Below are positions 56,077 to 64,000 of a DNA stretch of 64,000 nt, piece after piece. The DNA is from Streptomyces jumonjinensis (GTDB lineage Bacteria > Actinomycetota > Actinomycetes > Streptomycetales > Streptomycetaceae). Numbering within the stretch: position 1 is the first letter of the stretch; each line of letters starts with the position of its first letter. The stretch spans positions 2,910 through 66,909 of the forward strand of contig NZ_VCLA01000145.1 of the NCBI RefSeq assembly GCF_009600885.1. Reading direction: 5' to 3'. The translations under genes and the position numbers were made by a program. Under the pieces are notes generated by a model. That model was not told where the DNA came from, did no database searches, and worked only from the letters and a program-made list of their open reading frames with translations.

Positions 56077-56357
56077 GAGTCCTCCTCCGTACCTCTGCCC
56101 GCCCCCATCGTCCGCCTTGGCTGCCCTCTCGGCGGCTGAACCCGCCCCCGGTACGTCACCGGCCCGCACACGGCCGCTCGTACTCCTTCGTCCCTGCCCT
56201 GGAGCCGGGGCCCTGTCCTGGACCGGCATCCCGGACGTGGTCCGCCCTGGAGTGGGCGGTCCGCCGGTTGAGCCGGTCGGCCGGACCTGCGGCGATCCGG
56301 TGGTGCGGCCGGCGAAACCGCCCCGCGTCCACAGCCTCAAGGGGCGGGGGCACCCGG

Positions 56358-56807
56358 TCATCCGGAGGCGGGTGGGTCGGCGAAGATGCCATGGGTGAGG
56401 CCGGTGGCCTGGCCGACCTCAATGAGATATCCGTCGGGGTCGCGCATGTAGCAGCGGAGTTCGGCCTTGCGGTCGATGGGCGGGGTGAGGAACTCGGCGC
56501 CTTTCTCACTCCACAGCTGATGGCAGGCATTGATGTCGGCCACCCGGATGTTGAGGAAGCTGGTGGCGGTGCTCGGGTCGGTGGGCGGATGCAGGGATAC
56601 ATCGGGCTTGTCCGGTGTGGGACCGCCGCCGGGATTCATGATGATCCAGCCGTTGGCGAGTCTGACGATGCACGGATTCTCGGCGAGCACCACCGTGCCG
56701 CCGAGCACATCGCTGTAGAACGCTCGCGAGCGGGGCACATCGGCCACGGTGAGGAAGTGGGTGAGCAGCAGCCCGGTGTCCGGGGCCGGGAGATCGTCCT
56801 GAAGCAT
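56358..56807 (-). CDS. VOC-family (glyoxalase/bleomycin-resistance fold) protein
   Basis: A 149-residue protein with the paired beta-alpha-beta-beta-beta units of the VOC superfamily: LLTHFLTVADVPRSRAFYSD, a middle strand set, and CYMRDPDGYLIEVGQ with a conserved metal-binding Glu. His17 and that Glu could bind a metal. Reaction unknown; related proteins are dioxygenases, lyases or drug binders. ATG 56807 has AGGAGG about 6 nt upstream. Confidence 0.88.
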   Translation of the reverse strand: MLQDDLPAPDTGLLLTHFLTVADVPRSRAFYSDVLGGTVVLAENPCIVRLANGWIIMNPGGGPTPDKPDVSLHPPTDPSTATSFLNIRVADINACHQLWSEKGAEFLTPPIDRKAELRCYMRDPDGYLIEVGQATGLTHGIFADPPASG

Positions 56808-57364
56808 GTCAGCCTCCTGTCGTTCAGGTGCCCGGTACGGATGGCCGGTGCCCGTTCCGCGCTTCGTGCCGGCTTCCGGACCGGGCTTTCGCTGCTGTGC
56901 TGCCGCGACCGGGATGAGGCGGCTCTCGCTGCCGGAGTGGCCGGTGCCGGACGCCCGGCCTACGGTGCCGGAGGAAGGCGGGTCGCTGCGAGGAGGCTGG
57001 GCTCACCGGGAATCCGACACGGTCACTCCACAAAGTAGCCAACTGGCTACCAACAGGATAGGTGGGGTGAGGTGATTCCGCCCGTCGCCGTGATCAGCGG
57101 CGGAGTAGGTATCTGTACCGTCTCCTGCGGCGAGTGGGAACACCAGGGAGGCCGGTCTCGGGGCATCACGGAAACCGCCTCTCAGGGCACCGGCACCCTG
57201 CCAGCAGCACATGCCCTGATCAGGTGAAACGTGGATCTCACGACACGGCATGGAACCAGGCGGCATGACCACTCATGCTCTTGTCGTACGGAGGTCTCGG
57301 GTTCGGGTTGAACGGCCTGGTTGGAGACTCCCGGGCTCTTGCCGACGGCTCTGGACAGGCAGCT
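56808..57364. other. Gene-poor region with a 16-bp inverted repeat
   Basis: No gene supported by codon bias. GTAGCCAACTGGCTAC at 57035-57050 has perfect 7-bp arms and a 2-nt spacer, a possible repressor site left without an obvious regulator. It lies about 230 bp upstream of the VOC gene. Confidence 0.4.
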
Positions 57365-57412
57365 ATGGTGTGTCCTTTACGGCGGTTGCTGGAGACCTAC
57401 AGGCAGGGGTAA
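57365..57412 (+). other. att-like site E
   Basis: ATGGTGTGTCCTTTACGGCG then GTTGCTGGAGACCTACAGGCAGGGGTAA encodes MVCPLRRLLETYRQG-stop. It shares the core GGTTGCTGGAGACCTAC with the oxidoreductase gene end. Downstream to 57700 no gene is seen. Confidence 0.6.
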
Positions 57413-57700
57413 CTGCCGCCCGAGCCATGCACTGGTGTTCGCCTGGTGTGGCGGTTGGGGGGAGGATCGCCGTGCCGTTCACCGTCAACGACCAGGTTCA
57501 CCCATGCTGATGACCGTTCCGGCGAGGGTGTGGGCCGCGGCTGGTGCCATACCGCTCTCCATCAACCTGCCCGTGATGAGGGACCGCCTCATCCGTCGCA
57601 GCCGGGTGTCCGGTCCCACCGGTGGGGCGACAGGTTCGTGCGTGCTGTGGTCTGTGCTCTACGGCGGTCCTGGCTCCACGGCGGTCCTGGTGCGTCACGG

Positions 57701-58561
57701 CTACCGGGTCGCGTACGAGGCCGGTACGTTCAGCAACGCGCGGGTGCGTGCCCCGTCGGGGTCGTCGCGCAGCTCGTAGATCTCCAGGCGCTGGTCGGGG
57801 CGGTCCGACTGGGCCCAGAGCTGGAAGTCGACGGTGATGCGGCCGGCGCCTGGGTGGATCATGTGCTTGGTCCCGGCGACGCATTCGCCGACGCGCCCCG
57901 AAGACCACAACCCGGCGAAAACGTCGTCGTGCACGCACAGTTCGCCGACCATGCTGGTCAGGGTCTCGTCGTCCGGATACTTTCCGCTGATCAGTCGCAG
58001 ATAGGCGACGTAGTCGGCTGCCTCCTGGTCCCAGTTCCGGTACAGGGCGCGGACCTGCGGGTCGAGGAAGAGCAACCGTGGCAGGGAGGGGCGGGTGCCG
58101 GGATGGTCGGGGGCGTCGGAGGGCAGGTGCGGGGCGACCAAGGCGTGGCCCAGGGCGTTCCAGGCCAGGATGTCGTTGCGGCGGCCGAGGATGGCGGCGG
58201 GCCGCGCGGCGACCAGGGCGAGCAGCGCCCGCGCGTTCGGGCTGGCGGTCTCCGTGCCGCTGCCCGTGGTGGTGGCCGTGCGTCTGGCGCGCGCCAGGTC
58301 GAGCAGATGCTCCGCCTCGGTGACGGAGAGCTGTAGCGCCCTGGCGAGCGCGAGGAGGACCTCGTCGGAGGCATTGCGGCTGTGGCCCTGTTCCAGGCGG
58401 GTGTAGTACGTGACGCTGACCCCGGCCAGCTGGGCCACCTCTTCGCGGCGCAGGCCGGGGACCCGTCGGCGTACCCCGAACCCGTTCAGAGGGGTGGACT
58501 CCGGCACCAGTACGGCGCGCTTGGCCCGGAGGAAGACGGCTAGATCACCCGGATGGTTCAT
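57701..58561 (-). CDS. XRE-family regulator with MmyB-like ligand domain
   Basis: A 286-residue regulator. The N-terminal helix-turn-helix (about 10-75; PGLRREEVAQLAGVSVTYYT, RLEQG) is followed by a PAS-like MmyB ligand-binding domain (about 105-270; ILGRRNDILAWNALGHAL, LYRNWDQEA, HPGAGRITVDFQLW). This architecture often controls an adjacent exporter or reductase; here it is divergent from an MFS transporter gene across 119 bp. ATG 58561 is used. Confidence 0.92.
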   Translation of the reverse strand: MNHPGDLAVFLRAKRAVLVPESTPLNGFGVRRRVPGLRREEVAQLAGVSVTYYTRLEQGHSRNASDEVLLALARALQLSVTEAEHLLDLARARRTATTTGSGTETASPNARALLALVAARPAAILGRRNDILAWNALGHALVAPHLPSDAPDHPGTRPSLPRLLFLDPQVRALYRNWDQEAADYVAYLRLISGKYPDDETLTSMVGELCVHDDVFAGLWSSGRVGECVAGTKHMIHPGAGRITVDFQLWAQSDRPDQRLEIYELRDDPDGARTRALLNVPASYATR

Positions 58562-58680
58562 GCGTCAACCATAGGTCGGTGGGCGTGACCGCGACCATAT
58601 CCCTGGGAGTGCCACCCTCCCCAAGGAGCGCAAGAGCCGGGATCTGGTAGCTGACCTGAGCACCTTCCACGATCGTGGGT

Positions 58681-59880
58681 ATGCCTCTACCGATCATCGC
58701 TCTTGCCCTCACCGCCTTCGCCCTGGGGACGGCCGAACTGGTCCCCAATGGTCTGCTGCCCCTCATCAGTGAGGATCTCGGGGTGTCGGTGTCCCGGGCG
58801 GGCTGGGTGACCACGAGCTTCGCACTCGGTGCGACGATCGGCGGCCCACTCGTCGCGGCAGCCACGATGCGCCTGCCCCGCAAGCCCTCGGCGATCGGCC
58901 TCACCCTGGCCTTCCTGGTCGCCAACGTCATCACCGCGACCACCGGCTCGTTGCTGGTGGTGTCCGTCTCCCGGGCGTTCGCCGGGGCGATGCTGGGCGG
59001 GTTCCTCGGGATCGCGATCACGATCGCCGGCGCTCTGGTCGCGCCGGACCGGCGTGCCATGGCCATCGCCGTGGTGTTCACCGGCTTCACCGTGTCCAAT
59101 GTGATCGGTGTCCCCATTGGAAATCTCGTGGGGCGTGCCGCAGGGTGGGAGTCGGCCTTCTGGGTCGTGTCCGCCCTGGCACTCGTCGGCGCCGTCGCCA
59201 TGTGGCTGGTGCTGCCCGGCGTAGTGGGCGCCGAGGACACGAAGGAGGACCGCGGGTTCGGCGTCCTGCGCGGCGGAGTCCTGTGGGGGGCCTTCCTCGC
59301 CATTGCCCTCAGCTACGGCGGACTCTTCGTCGTCTATACCTACATCGCCCCCTACCTGACATCCGTGACCGGCGTTACGGCGCGATCCGTCACCTGGCTG
59401 CTGCTGTTGTTCGGTGTGGGCCTGATCGTCGGCAACGCACTCGGCGGTCGCTACGCGGACCGGTCGGTGACCCGCACCGTGATCGTCATCCTCGGCCTGC
59501 TGATCGTCTCCCTGCTGCTTCTGTGGGCCCTGGGCTCCGCCGTGGTCGCTGTCATCGTTCTGCTGGTGCTCCTCGGCGGCGCCGGCTTCGGCATGGTGCC
59601 CCCGTTGCAGTCCTATGTCCTGCACCTGGCCGGTACGGCGTCCGTCCTGGTCTCCGCGCTGGCGGCCGCATCGTTCAACGCCGGTGTAGCGCTCGGCTCC
59701 GCGGTCGGCGGGATCGTCCTGACCCGGACCTCCGATTACCCGCTGCTGGCCCTGGCCGGTGCCCTGATGACGTTGCTCGGACTGATCGTCTTCCTTCTCA
59801 CCCGCCGCCATCACACCGCCCACCGATCCGCGACGGGAGACTTCTCCACCTCGGTGCTTGCCACACACTGTGGTCAGTAG
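58681..59880 (+). CDS. MFS transporter, drug or sugar efflux type
   Basis: A 399-residue, 12-helix transporter of the AraJ/Cml-type group: TAELVPNGLLPLISEDLGVS in helix 1, GRFAG-like SRAFAGAMLGG in helix 4, and a polar central loop near residue 185. Proton-driven efflux of a small molecule is the family role. ATG 58681 is used; GTG 58675 is two codons earlier. No ribosome site is seen. It is divergent from the XRE regulator that probably represses it. Confidence 0.9.
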   Translation: MPLPIIALALTAFALGTAELVPNGLLPLISEDLGVSVSRAGWVTTSFALGATIGGPLVAAATMRLPRKPSAIGLTLAFLVANVITATTGSLLVVSVSRAFAGAMLGGFLGIAITIAGALVAPDRRAMAIAVVFTGFTVSNVIGVPIGNLVGRAAGWESAFWVVSALALVGAVAMWLVLPGVVGAEDTKEDRGFGVLRGGVLWGAFLAIALSYGGLFVVYTYIAPYLTSVTGVTARSVTWLLLLFGVGLIVGNALGGRYADRSVTRTVIVILGLLIVSLLLLWALGSAVVAVIVLLVLLGGAGFGMVPPLQSYVLHLAGTASVLVSALAAASFNAGVALGSAVGGIVLTRTSDYPLLALAGALMTLLGLIVFLLTRRHHTAHRSATGDFSTSVLATHCGQ

Positions 59881-59907
59881 CGTTGCCAACTGGATCGCCC
59901 GGCTCGG

Positions 59908-59955
59908 CTACGGTGTGTGCTTTACGGCTGCCGGAGACGTTCTCGGGGTCGGCAA
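59908..59955 (+). other. att-like site F (decayed)
   Basis: CTACGGTGTGTGCTTTACGG then CTGCCGGAGACG aligns with the other copies but has lost the core GGTTGCTGG. It starts 28 bp after the MFS stop. Confidence 0.4.
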
Positions 59956-60095
59956 CCGCCGTTGGACACCTAGCCGGTGCCCCCGCGACCAGCAGCTCTG
60001 CCGCAGTGGCAACGATAGGAGGGCAGTTCGGGATCCTTTGGTACCGTCCCGCCCTCAGGCGCCGCCGGACGCTGTCGATTTCCGGCGCTCCGGCA

Positions 60096-60662
60096 TCAGC
60101 GCAGTGAGGCGAGGAGCCCGATCTCCGGTGCCAGCGCTCCGGGCTGTCCGAGGGCGTGGAAGTCTGCCTCGACCGCTGCCAGGTCGAGGACGCCGGCACG
60201 CACGGCGTGGTACCGGACGATCGACCACAGGAAGATGTCGAGGTTGTCGAACTGCGTACCGGCCTCGATGACCTCCTCCTCGTGGAACCACACCGCGACC
60301 CGGCCGCTGGTGAGCACGGCGTAGTAGTTGCCTCCTCCGTCGGCGCCGATGGACCACACATCGTCGTCGGACAGCTCCGTCTCATAGCCGGAGTCGAGGA
60401 TCCGGCAGTCGTTGGCCTTGAAGCCGAAGGCGTACGACCAGTCGTATATGTCGAGACACTGCGGCAAGGATCCTGAGCGGACCCTGCGGTCGAAGCCGGC
60501 CAACGCGGTCGCGGCGTCGGGTGGGAGCTTGGCGAGGAACGGTTCGACCGGGCGGGTCGACGCCGGGATGTCGACCCGTGGCTCGTCGGGAAACCAGCGT
60601 GCCAGGTCGTTGTGCAGATCCCGATCCACGTACCCGGTCAATTGATCAACGGTGAGAGGCAT
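60096..60662 (-). CDS. SUKH/SMI1-like hypothetical protein
   Basis: A 188-residue acidic protein. DDDVWSIGADGGGNYYAVL, VAVWFHEEEVIEAG and FLWSIVRYHAV resemble SMI1/KNR4 (SUKH) proteins, many of which are immunity proteins against nuclease or deaminase toxins. The assignment is by eye and moderate. No toxin gene is adjacent, though a large injection-system-type gene follows within 1.2 kb. It starts at ATG 60662. Confidence 0.6.
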   Translation of the reverse strand: MPLTVDQLTGYVDRDLHNDLARWFPDEPRVDIPASTRPVEPFLAKLPPDAATALAGFDRRVRSGSLPQCLDIYDWSYAFGFKANDCRILDSGYETELSDDDVWSIGADGGGNYYAVLTSGRVAVWFHEEEVIEAGTQFDNLDIFLWSIVRYHAVRAGVLDLAAVEADFHALGQPGALAPEIGLLASLR

Positions 60663-60826
60663 GAGGTGAGGTTAAGGGGTATCCCGTAAATGACCTTCGG
60701 GTCGTGCTCGGGCAGCCGCCGTCGTTGTCGAAGCGACGCATGTGGTCCAGTGCGGGTACGTGGGAGGTAGCCATGACGGAGGGTCGGTGAGTCCGGCGCG
60801 AGCAACGCCGGCAAGCCGTTCGGTCG

Positions 60827-60880
60827 CTACGGTGTGTCCTTTACGGCGCTTGCTGGAGACCTACCGCCGTTGAGTACACA
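60827..60880 (+). other. att-like site G: right-most copy
   Basis: TACGGTGTGTCCTTTACGGC then GCTTGCTGGAGACCTACCGCCGTTGAGTACA encodes VCPLRRLLETYRR-stop. The last seven codons and stop match the oxidoreductase gene at the protein level, and similarity continues past the stop (GAGTACACACGG against GAGTACATACCG, then GGCCG..G..ATGC in both). It is the best candidate for the right end of the accessory region. Confidence 0.65.
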
Positions 60881-61360
60881 CGGTGGTGGCCGGTGGAATG
60901 CAGGGTAGGGCTCGATACAGGATCGAGCGCCTGAATACCGGCTGCATGATTGCGGGACGCCGGGCAGTGCTTCGGTTCCCCGCCGGGCCGGGATCCGGCC
61001 GGGCACGGCGGGGACTGACCGCCGCCATGCTCTTTCCGTTGCCGTGCGCGGCTGGTTCATCGGTCGTGGCACGCACGGCTCGCAGGAGGGGATTGCACCG
61101 CTCCCCGGCCCTCCCCATCGCAGACGGTGCGCATACCAACATCACCCACGCCCTCAAGCCCCACACCGTAGTCGGTACAGCGGGGAGTGGCACTTCCGGC
61201 CCTGAGCGGTCTTCTCGTGTCGATGGCACCGACCCGCGTGGCGGGAGCCGGTGCTATCTCGTGCACTGTCAGTGCAGGACGTGGACATGGGTGCAAGGTG
61301 TCAGAGCGGGGCGCGTTCGGGACCCTCCCCGTTGGGCTCGGGCCCCCGACCGGATTGCCG
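60881..61360. other. Unassigned region
   Basis: No supported gene. Several short mixed-frame ORFs with poor codon bias cross it. Confidence 0.4.
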
Positions 61361-61500
61361 CCCGCCGACGAGACCGCCGGCACCTGCGCGGCATTCCTGG
61401 CCAGGGCCACCGCCTGGTTCGCCGGCCTGGGCATCACGGTCGGACGAACGCTGACCGACAACGCCTGGGTCTGCACCAGGAACACCCGGCCCCACGACCT
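61361..61500 (+). pseudogene. IS481-type transposase remnant
   Basis: The plus strand reads TCAAFLARATAWFAGLGITV then GRTLTDNAW, the part of an IS481-family DDE transposase around the second Asp (usually FL.RA..WF..HGI....V.TDNG). Both ends are missing. Confidence 0.7.
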
Positions 61501-61830
61501 CGTCCTGGGCGAGGAACCGGGCGGCCTCCCACATGAGCGTCTCCCGGCCCGGAGCCATGCCCTCCAGTGCCTCCGCCGGCTCAGCGGCCCGCCCGGTGTC
61601 CCGGATTCCTTGGTGATGTGACATGAGTGGGAGGGCTGCTGCCGAACGCCTGTTTCCGCTGCTGGGGTATCTGCTCGTGGGACCGTCGTGGACATCGGGG
61701 GACGTTTTGGTGTCGGAGTGGCGACGCGGCGGTCACGCTCTCACTGCCAGCCTCCTGTGACGCGTGTCCGCTCGGGTGCCGGGCTGTCCGCGGCGCCGCG
61801 AGGTATGGGGCGCGAGAGGAGGTCGGGTCG

Positions 61831-64000
61831 GTGGTGTCGCCGAAGTCGCCTGTGCCGACGCCGCGGCGTTCGGAGCGGGGGACGGTTGTCTCCGGGGGCC
61901 GGGGGGAGTTATCGGGCCGCCCGGTGCGTGTGTCGGGTGCGCCGGTGTCCAACGCCGCTGTGGCGGCGTCGCTGTCCGGCTCGCCGGGGACCGGCCAGCC
62001 TGCGCGCCCGGCGGGGCGGCCGCCGGGCGGGGCGCAGTCCCGGGTGGGGAATGGGGCGGTTGCGGAGGCGTTGGGGCGGGAGCCGGATGCGGTGGGTTCG
62101 GCGGCGGGGAGGGTGGGGTCCGGTCGCCCGTCTGCCGGATCGGGCGGTGGGAAGACGCTGCGTCGTCCGGGTCCGCATGCGGATCCGAAGTTTGTGGCGT
62201 TGAAGGGGGACGTGGGGCGGAAGAAGCGGGCGGTGGCGTCGTCGCATCCGCCGGCGCGGGTGGAGGCGGGGGCGGCGCAGGCGGCTGCGGTGCCGCCGAA
62301 GGACGATGCCGAGGCGCAGGGCAAGACGGTCAACGCGGAGCGGATGAACGAGGCCGAGCCCGGGACGTTCGACAAGGTGGCGTTCGTCGCGGCGGTGGAG
62401 AAGGCGATCGCGGAGCGGGCGCCGAAGAATCTGGACCAGGCGGACGGGTTCGCGGACTCGGGCAAGGCCGACGAGGTGAAGGCCGAGGTCCAGGGCAAGG
62501 TCGGGGAAGGCAAGGAGGCCAGCGCGGGGGAGATCACCGGCACGACCGCGGCGCCGCCGGACACGTCGGCGGCGGTGGTGAAGGAGGTCACCCCGCTGGC
62601 CGCCGACCGCCCGCCGGGCGCCCCGGCCGCACCGGATGCGGCCTCGGCGGTCCCGGACCGGCTGCCCCCGTCCGCCACGGACCTCTCGGCCGGCCCGGCA
62701 CGCGTCAACCGTGACATGGCTGCGGCGCGGGTCACGGAGACCCAGCTCCGCAAGGGCAACGAGCCCGCGTTCACCAGCGCGCTGGGCCACAAGAAGAAGG
62801 CGGAGCAGCACTCGGCCACCGCGCCGGGCCGGATGCGGCGGCACGAGGCGGGTGAGCTGGGCGCGGCGACCGCGCAGGCCGGTGCTGTCGGTGCCGAGGC
62901 GATGGCGGGGATGGCCGGTGCGCGGGTGACCACCGGTCAGCGGGTCGGTACGGGCAAGACCGGTGCCAAGGGGCGCGACGAGGAACAGCGCGCTCAGGTC
63001 ACGGCCCGTCTGCAGACGGTGTTCGACGGGATGAAGAAGGATGTCGAGGCGATTCTGACCGGTCTCGACACCAAGGTGGACGAGCAGTTCACCCGGGAGG
63101 AGAAAGCGGCGCGGGACGCTCTCACCGCCGAGCATCAGCGGGAGATGAAGGCGTACAAGAAGCGCCGCTATGGCGGGTGGGACGGCTGGGCGCGCTGGGG
63201 CAGGGATCTGTTCAAGGGGCTGCCGGCGGAGGCGGACAAGATCTTCGATACCGCCCGTCGGAACTACATCCGGCGCATGAAGGAGGTCATCGCCGGGATC
63301 GCGGACCTGATCGCCGCCGAGCTGGGCCGGGCGAAGAAGCGGATCAAGGAGGGCCGTACCGAGCTCCAGACGGAGGTGGTGCGTCTGCCGGTGGGGCTGC
63401 GGGCGATCGGCCGTCAGGCAGCAGCCGAGTTCGAGGGCAGGTTCGAGGAACTGGCCCAGTCGGTGAACGACAAGGGCACCGAACTGGTCGACACCCTCGC
63501 CGCCAGGTACACCGACGCGCTGAAGGCCGTGGACAGCGAGATCGCGGCGGAGAAGGAGAAGAACAGGGGCCTGGTCGACAAGGCCAGGGAAGCCGTCACC
63601 GGCGCCATCAACACCATCAACGAACTCCGCAAGCTGCTGATGGGGGTGCTGGCGAAGGCCGGCACCGCGATCGTGCTGATCCTCAAGGACCCGATCGGCT
63701 TCCTGCGCAATCTGGTCACCGGGGTCGGCGCCGGGCTGAAACTGTTCCTCAAGAACATCAGGACCCATCTCCAGCAGGGCATCATGGGCTGGCTGCTGGG
63801 CCAGGCCACCGCCGCCGGCCTCCAGCTCCCCGCGAAGTTCGACACCCGCGGCGTGTTCACCCTGCTGGCCTCCCTCCTGGGGCTGTCCTGGGCGAACATC
63901 CGCGCCCGCCTCACCCGTCGCGTCCCCGAGGAGGCCGTGGCCGCCGCGGAGACCGCGCTTCCGGTCGTCGCCGACCTCCGCCGCCGCGGCGCCACCGCCC
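61831..64000 (+). CDS. Start of a large injection-system-associated protein (partial)
   Basis: The frame is open from GTG 61831 to the window end (723 codons), with AGAGGAGG 8 nt upstream. The N-terminal about 120 residues are Ser/Gly/Ala-rich. A helical, Lys/Glu/Ala-rich region follows with PKFVALKGDVGRKKRAVASS, VNAERMNEAEPGTFDKVAF, YKKRRYGGWDGWARWGRD and IMGWLLGQATAAGLQLPAKF. From memory these match very large proteins encoded with extracellular contractile injection systems, often carrying a DUF4157 domain and a variable toxin end. The decisive domains lie outside the window. The 619-residue minus-strand ORF here is a shadow. Confidence 0.7.
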   Translation, partial: MVSPKSPVPTPRRSERGTVVSGGRGELSGRPVRVSGAPVSNAAVAASLSGSPGTGQPARPAGRPPGGAQSRVGNGAVAEALGREPDAVGSAAGRVGSGRPSAGSGGGKTLRRPGPHADPKFVALKGDVGRKKRAVASSHPPARVEAGAAQAAAVPPKDDAEAQGKTVNAERMNEAEPGTFDKVAFVAAVEKAIAERAPKNLDQADGFADSGKADEVKAEVQGKVGEGKEASAGEITGTTAAPPDTSAAVVKEVTPLAADRPPGAPAAPDAASAVPDRLPPSATDLSAGPARVNRDMAAARVTETQLRKGNEPAFTSALGHKKKAEQHSATAPGRMRRHEAGELGAATAQAGAVGAEAMAGMAGARVTTGQRVGTGKTGAKGRDEEQRAQVTARLQTVFDGMKKDVEAILTGLDTKVDEQFTREEKAARDALTAEHQREMKAYKKRRYGGWDGWARWGRDLFKGLPAEADKIFDTARRNYIRRMKEVIAGIADLIAAELGRAKKRIKEGRTELQTEVVRLPVGLRAIGRQAAAEFEGRFEELAQSVNDKGTELVDTLAARYTDALKAVDSEIAAEKEKNRGLVDKAREAVTGAINTINELRKLLMGVLAKAGTAIVLILKDPIGFLRNLVTGVGAGLKLFLKNIRTHLQQGIMGWLLGQATAAGLQLPAKFDTRGVFTLLASLLGLSWANIRARLTRRVPEEAVAAAETALPVVADLRRRGATA

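Noticed and set aside
54541-57412. Short ORFs MVCPLRRLLE... as secreted or ribosomal peptides
   Set aside because: The last codons equal the 3' end of the oxidoreductase gene, so gene-end duplication explains them better.
57642-57680. Eighth att-like copy (CTCTACGGCGGTCCTGG)
   Set aside because: Only a few bases match and the core is missing.
61909-63768. Minus-strand ORF of 619 codons at the right edge
   Set aside because: The plus-strand frame from 61831 has recognisable motifs and a ribosome site and continues past the window; the minus frame is Arg/Leu/Gly-rich.

Overview
This is high-GC actinobacterial DNA, almost certainly a Streptomyces chromosome. The signs are strong GC bias at third codon positions, frequent GTG starts, ATGA/GTGA/TGATG operon overlaps, a melC tyrosinase operon, ergothioneine genes, SARP and LacI regulators, PF04672 methyltransferases and DasR-type operators. 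No rRNA, tRNA or credible CRISPR array was found.

Left part, about 1-26,762: conserved, orderly chromosome. It holds a secreted protein and a two-repeat lipoprotein; a PF04672 methyltransferase coupled to a PAS-GGDEF-EAL c-di-GMP enzyme (RmdA-like); a miniature inverted-repeat element; a LysR regulator divergent from sdhCAB; the melC1-melC2 tyrosinase pair; a UvrA-like ATPase; a luciferase-family oxidoreductase with an internal tandem-repeat insert; dodecin; a solitary sugar-binding lipoprotein under a DasR-like operator; the egtABCD ergothioneine operon; a PemK-like protein; a LacI regulator; and a thioredoxin with a textbook SigR promoter, divergent from an FAD disulfide oxidoreductase. From memory, the order resembles the SCO0885-SCO0929 neighbourhood of S. 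coelicolor.

Middle part, about 26,736-60,873: a mosaic accessory region that starts exactly at the 3' end of that oxidoreductase gene. Six further copies of that 3' end, all on the + strand and mostly in the same reading frame with a stop codon (at 42.5, 48.9, 54.5, 57.4, 59.9 and 60.8 kb), punctuate it. This looks like repeated site-specific integration. Between and beside the copies lie broken genes: serine-recombinase, aconitase, histidine-kinase, WD40 and ATP-binding-protein remnants, a chitinase that has lost its catalytic domain, a double-frameshifted gene and a gene with a nonsense codon. Intact cargo includes a six-gene signalling locus at 27.1-35.2 kb (trypco2, trypsin-like protease, PknG-like kinase, VWA protein, four-helix membrane protein, solute-binding protein), a GH18 chitinase, two MMPL exporters each with a regulator, a glutaminase-STAS protein, a VOC protein, an XRE/MFS pair and a SUKH-like protein.

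Right end, about 60,874-64,000: an IS481-type transposase remnant, then the first 723 codons of a very large protein related to the effectors or scaffolds encoded with extracellular contractile injection systems. It runs off the window.

The most novel item is the 27.1-35.2 kb locus. It resembles the mycobacterial GlnX-GlnH-PknG sensor, but has a sugar-type binding protein and added VWA, protease and trypco2 components. The second is the array of att-like gene ends.
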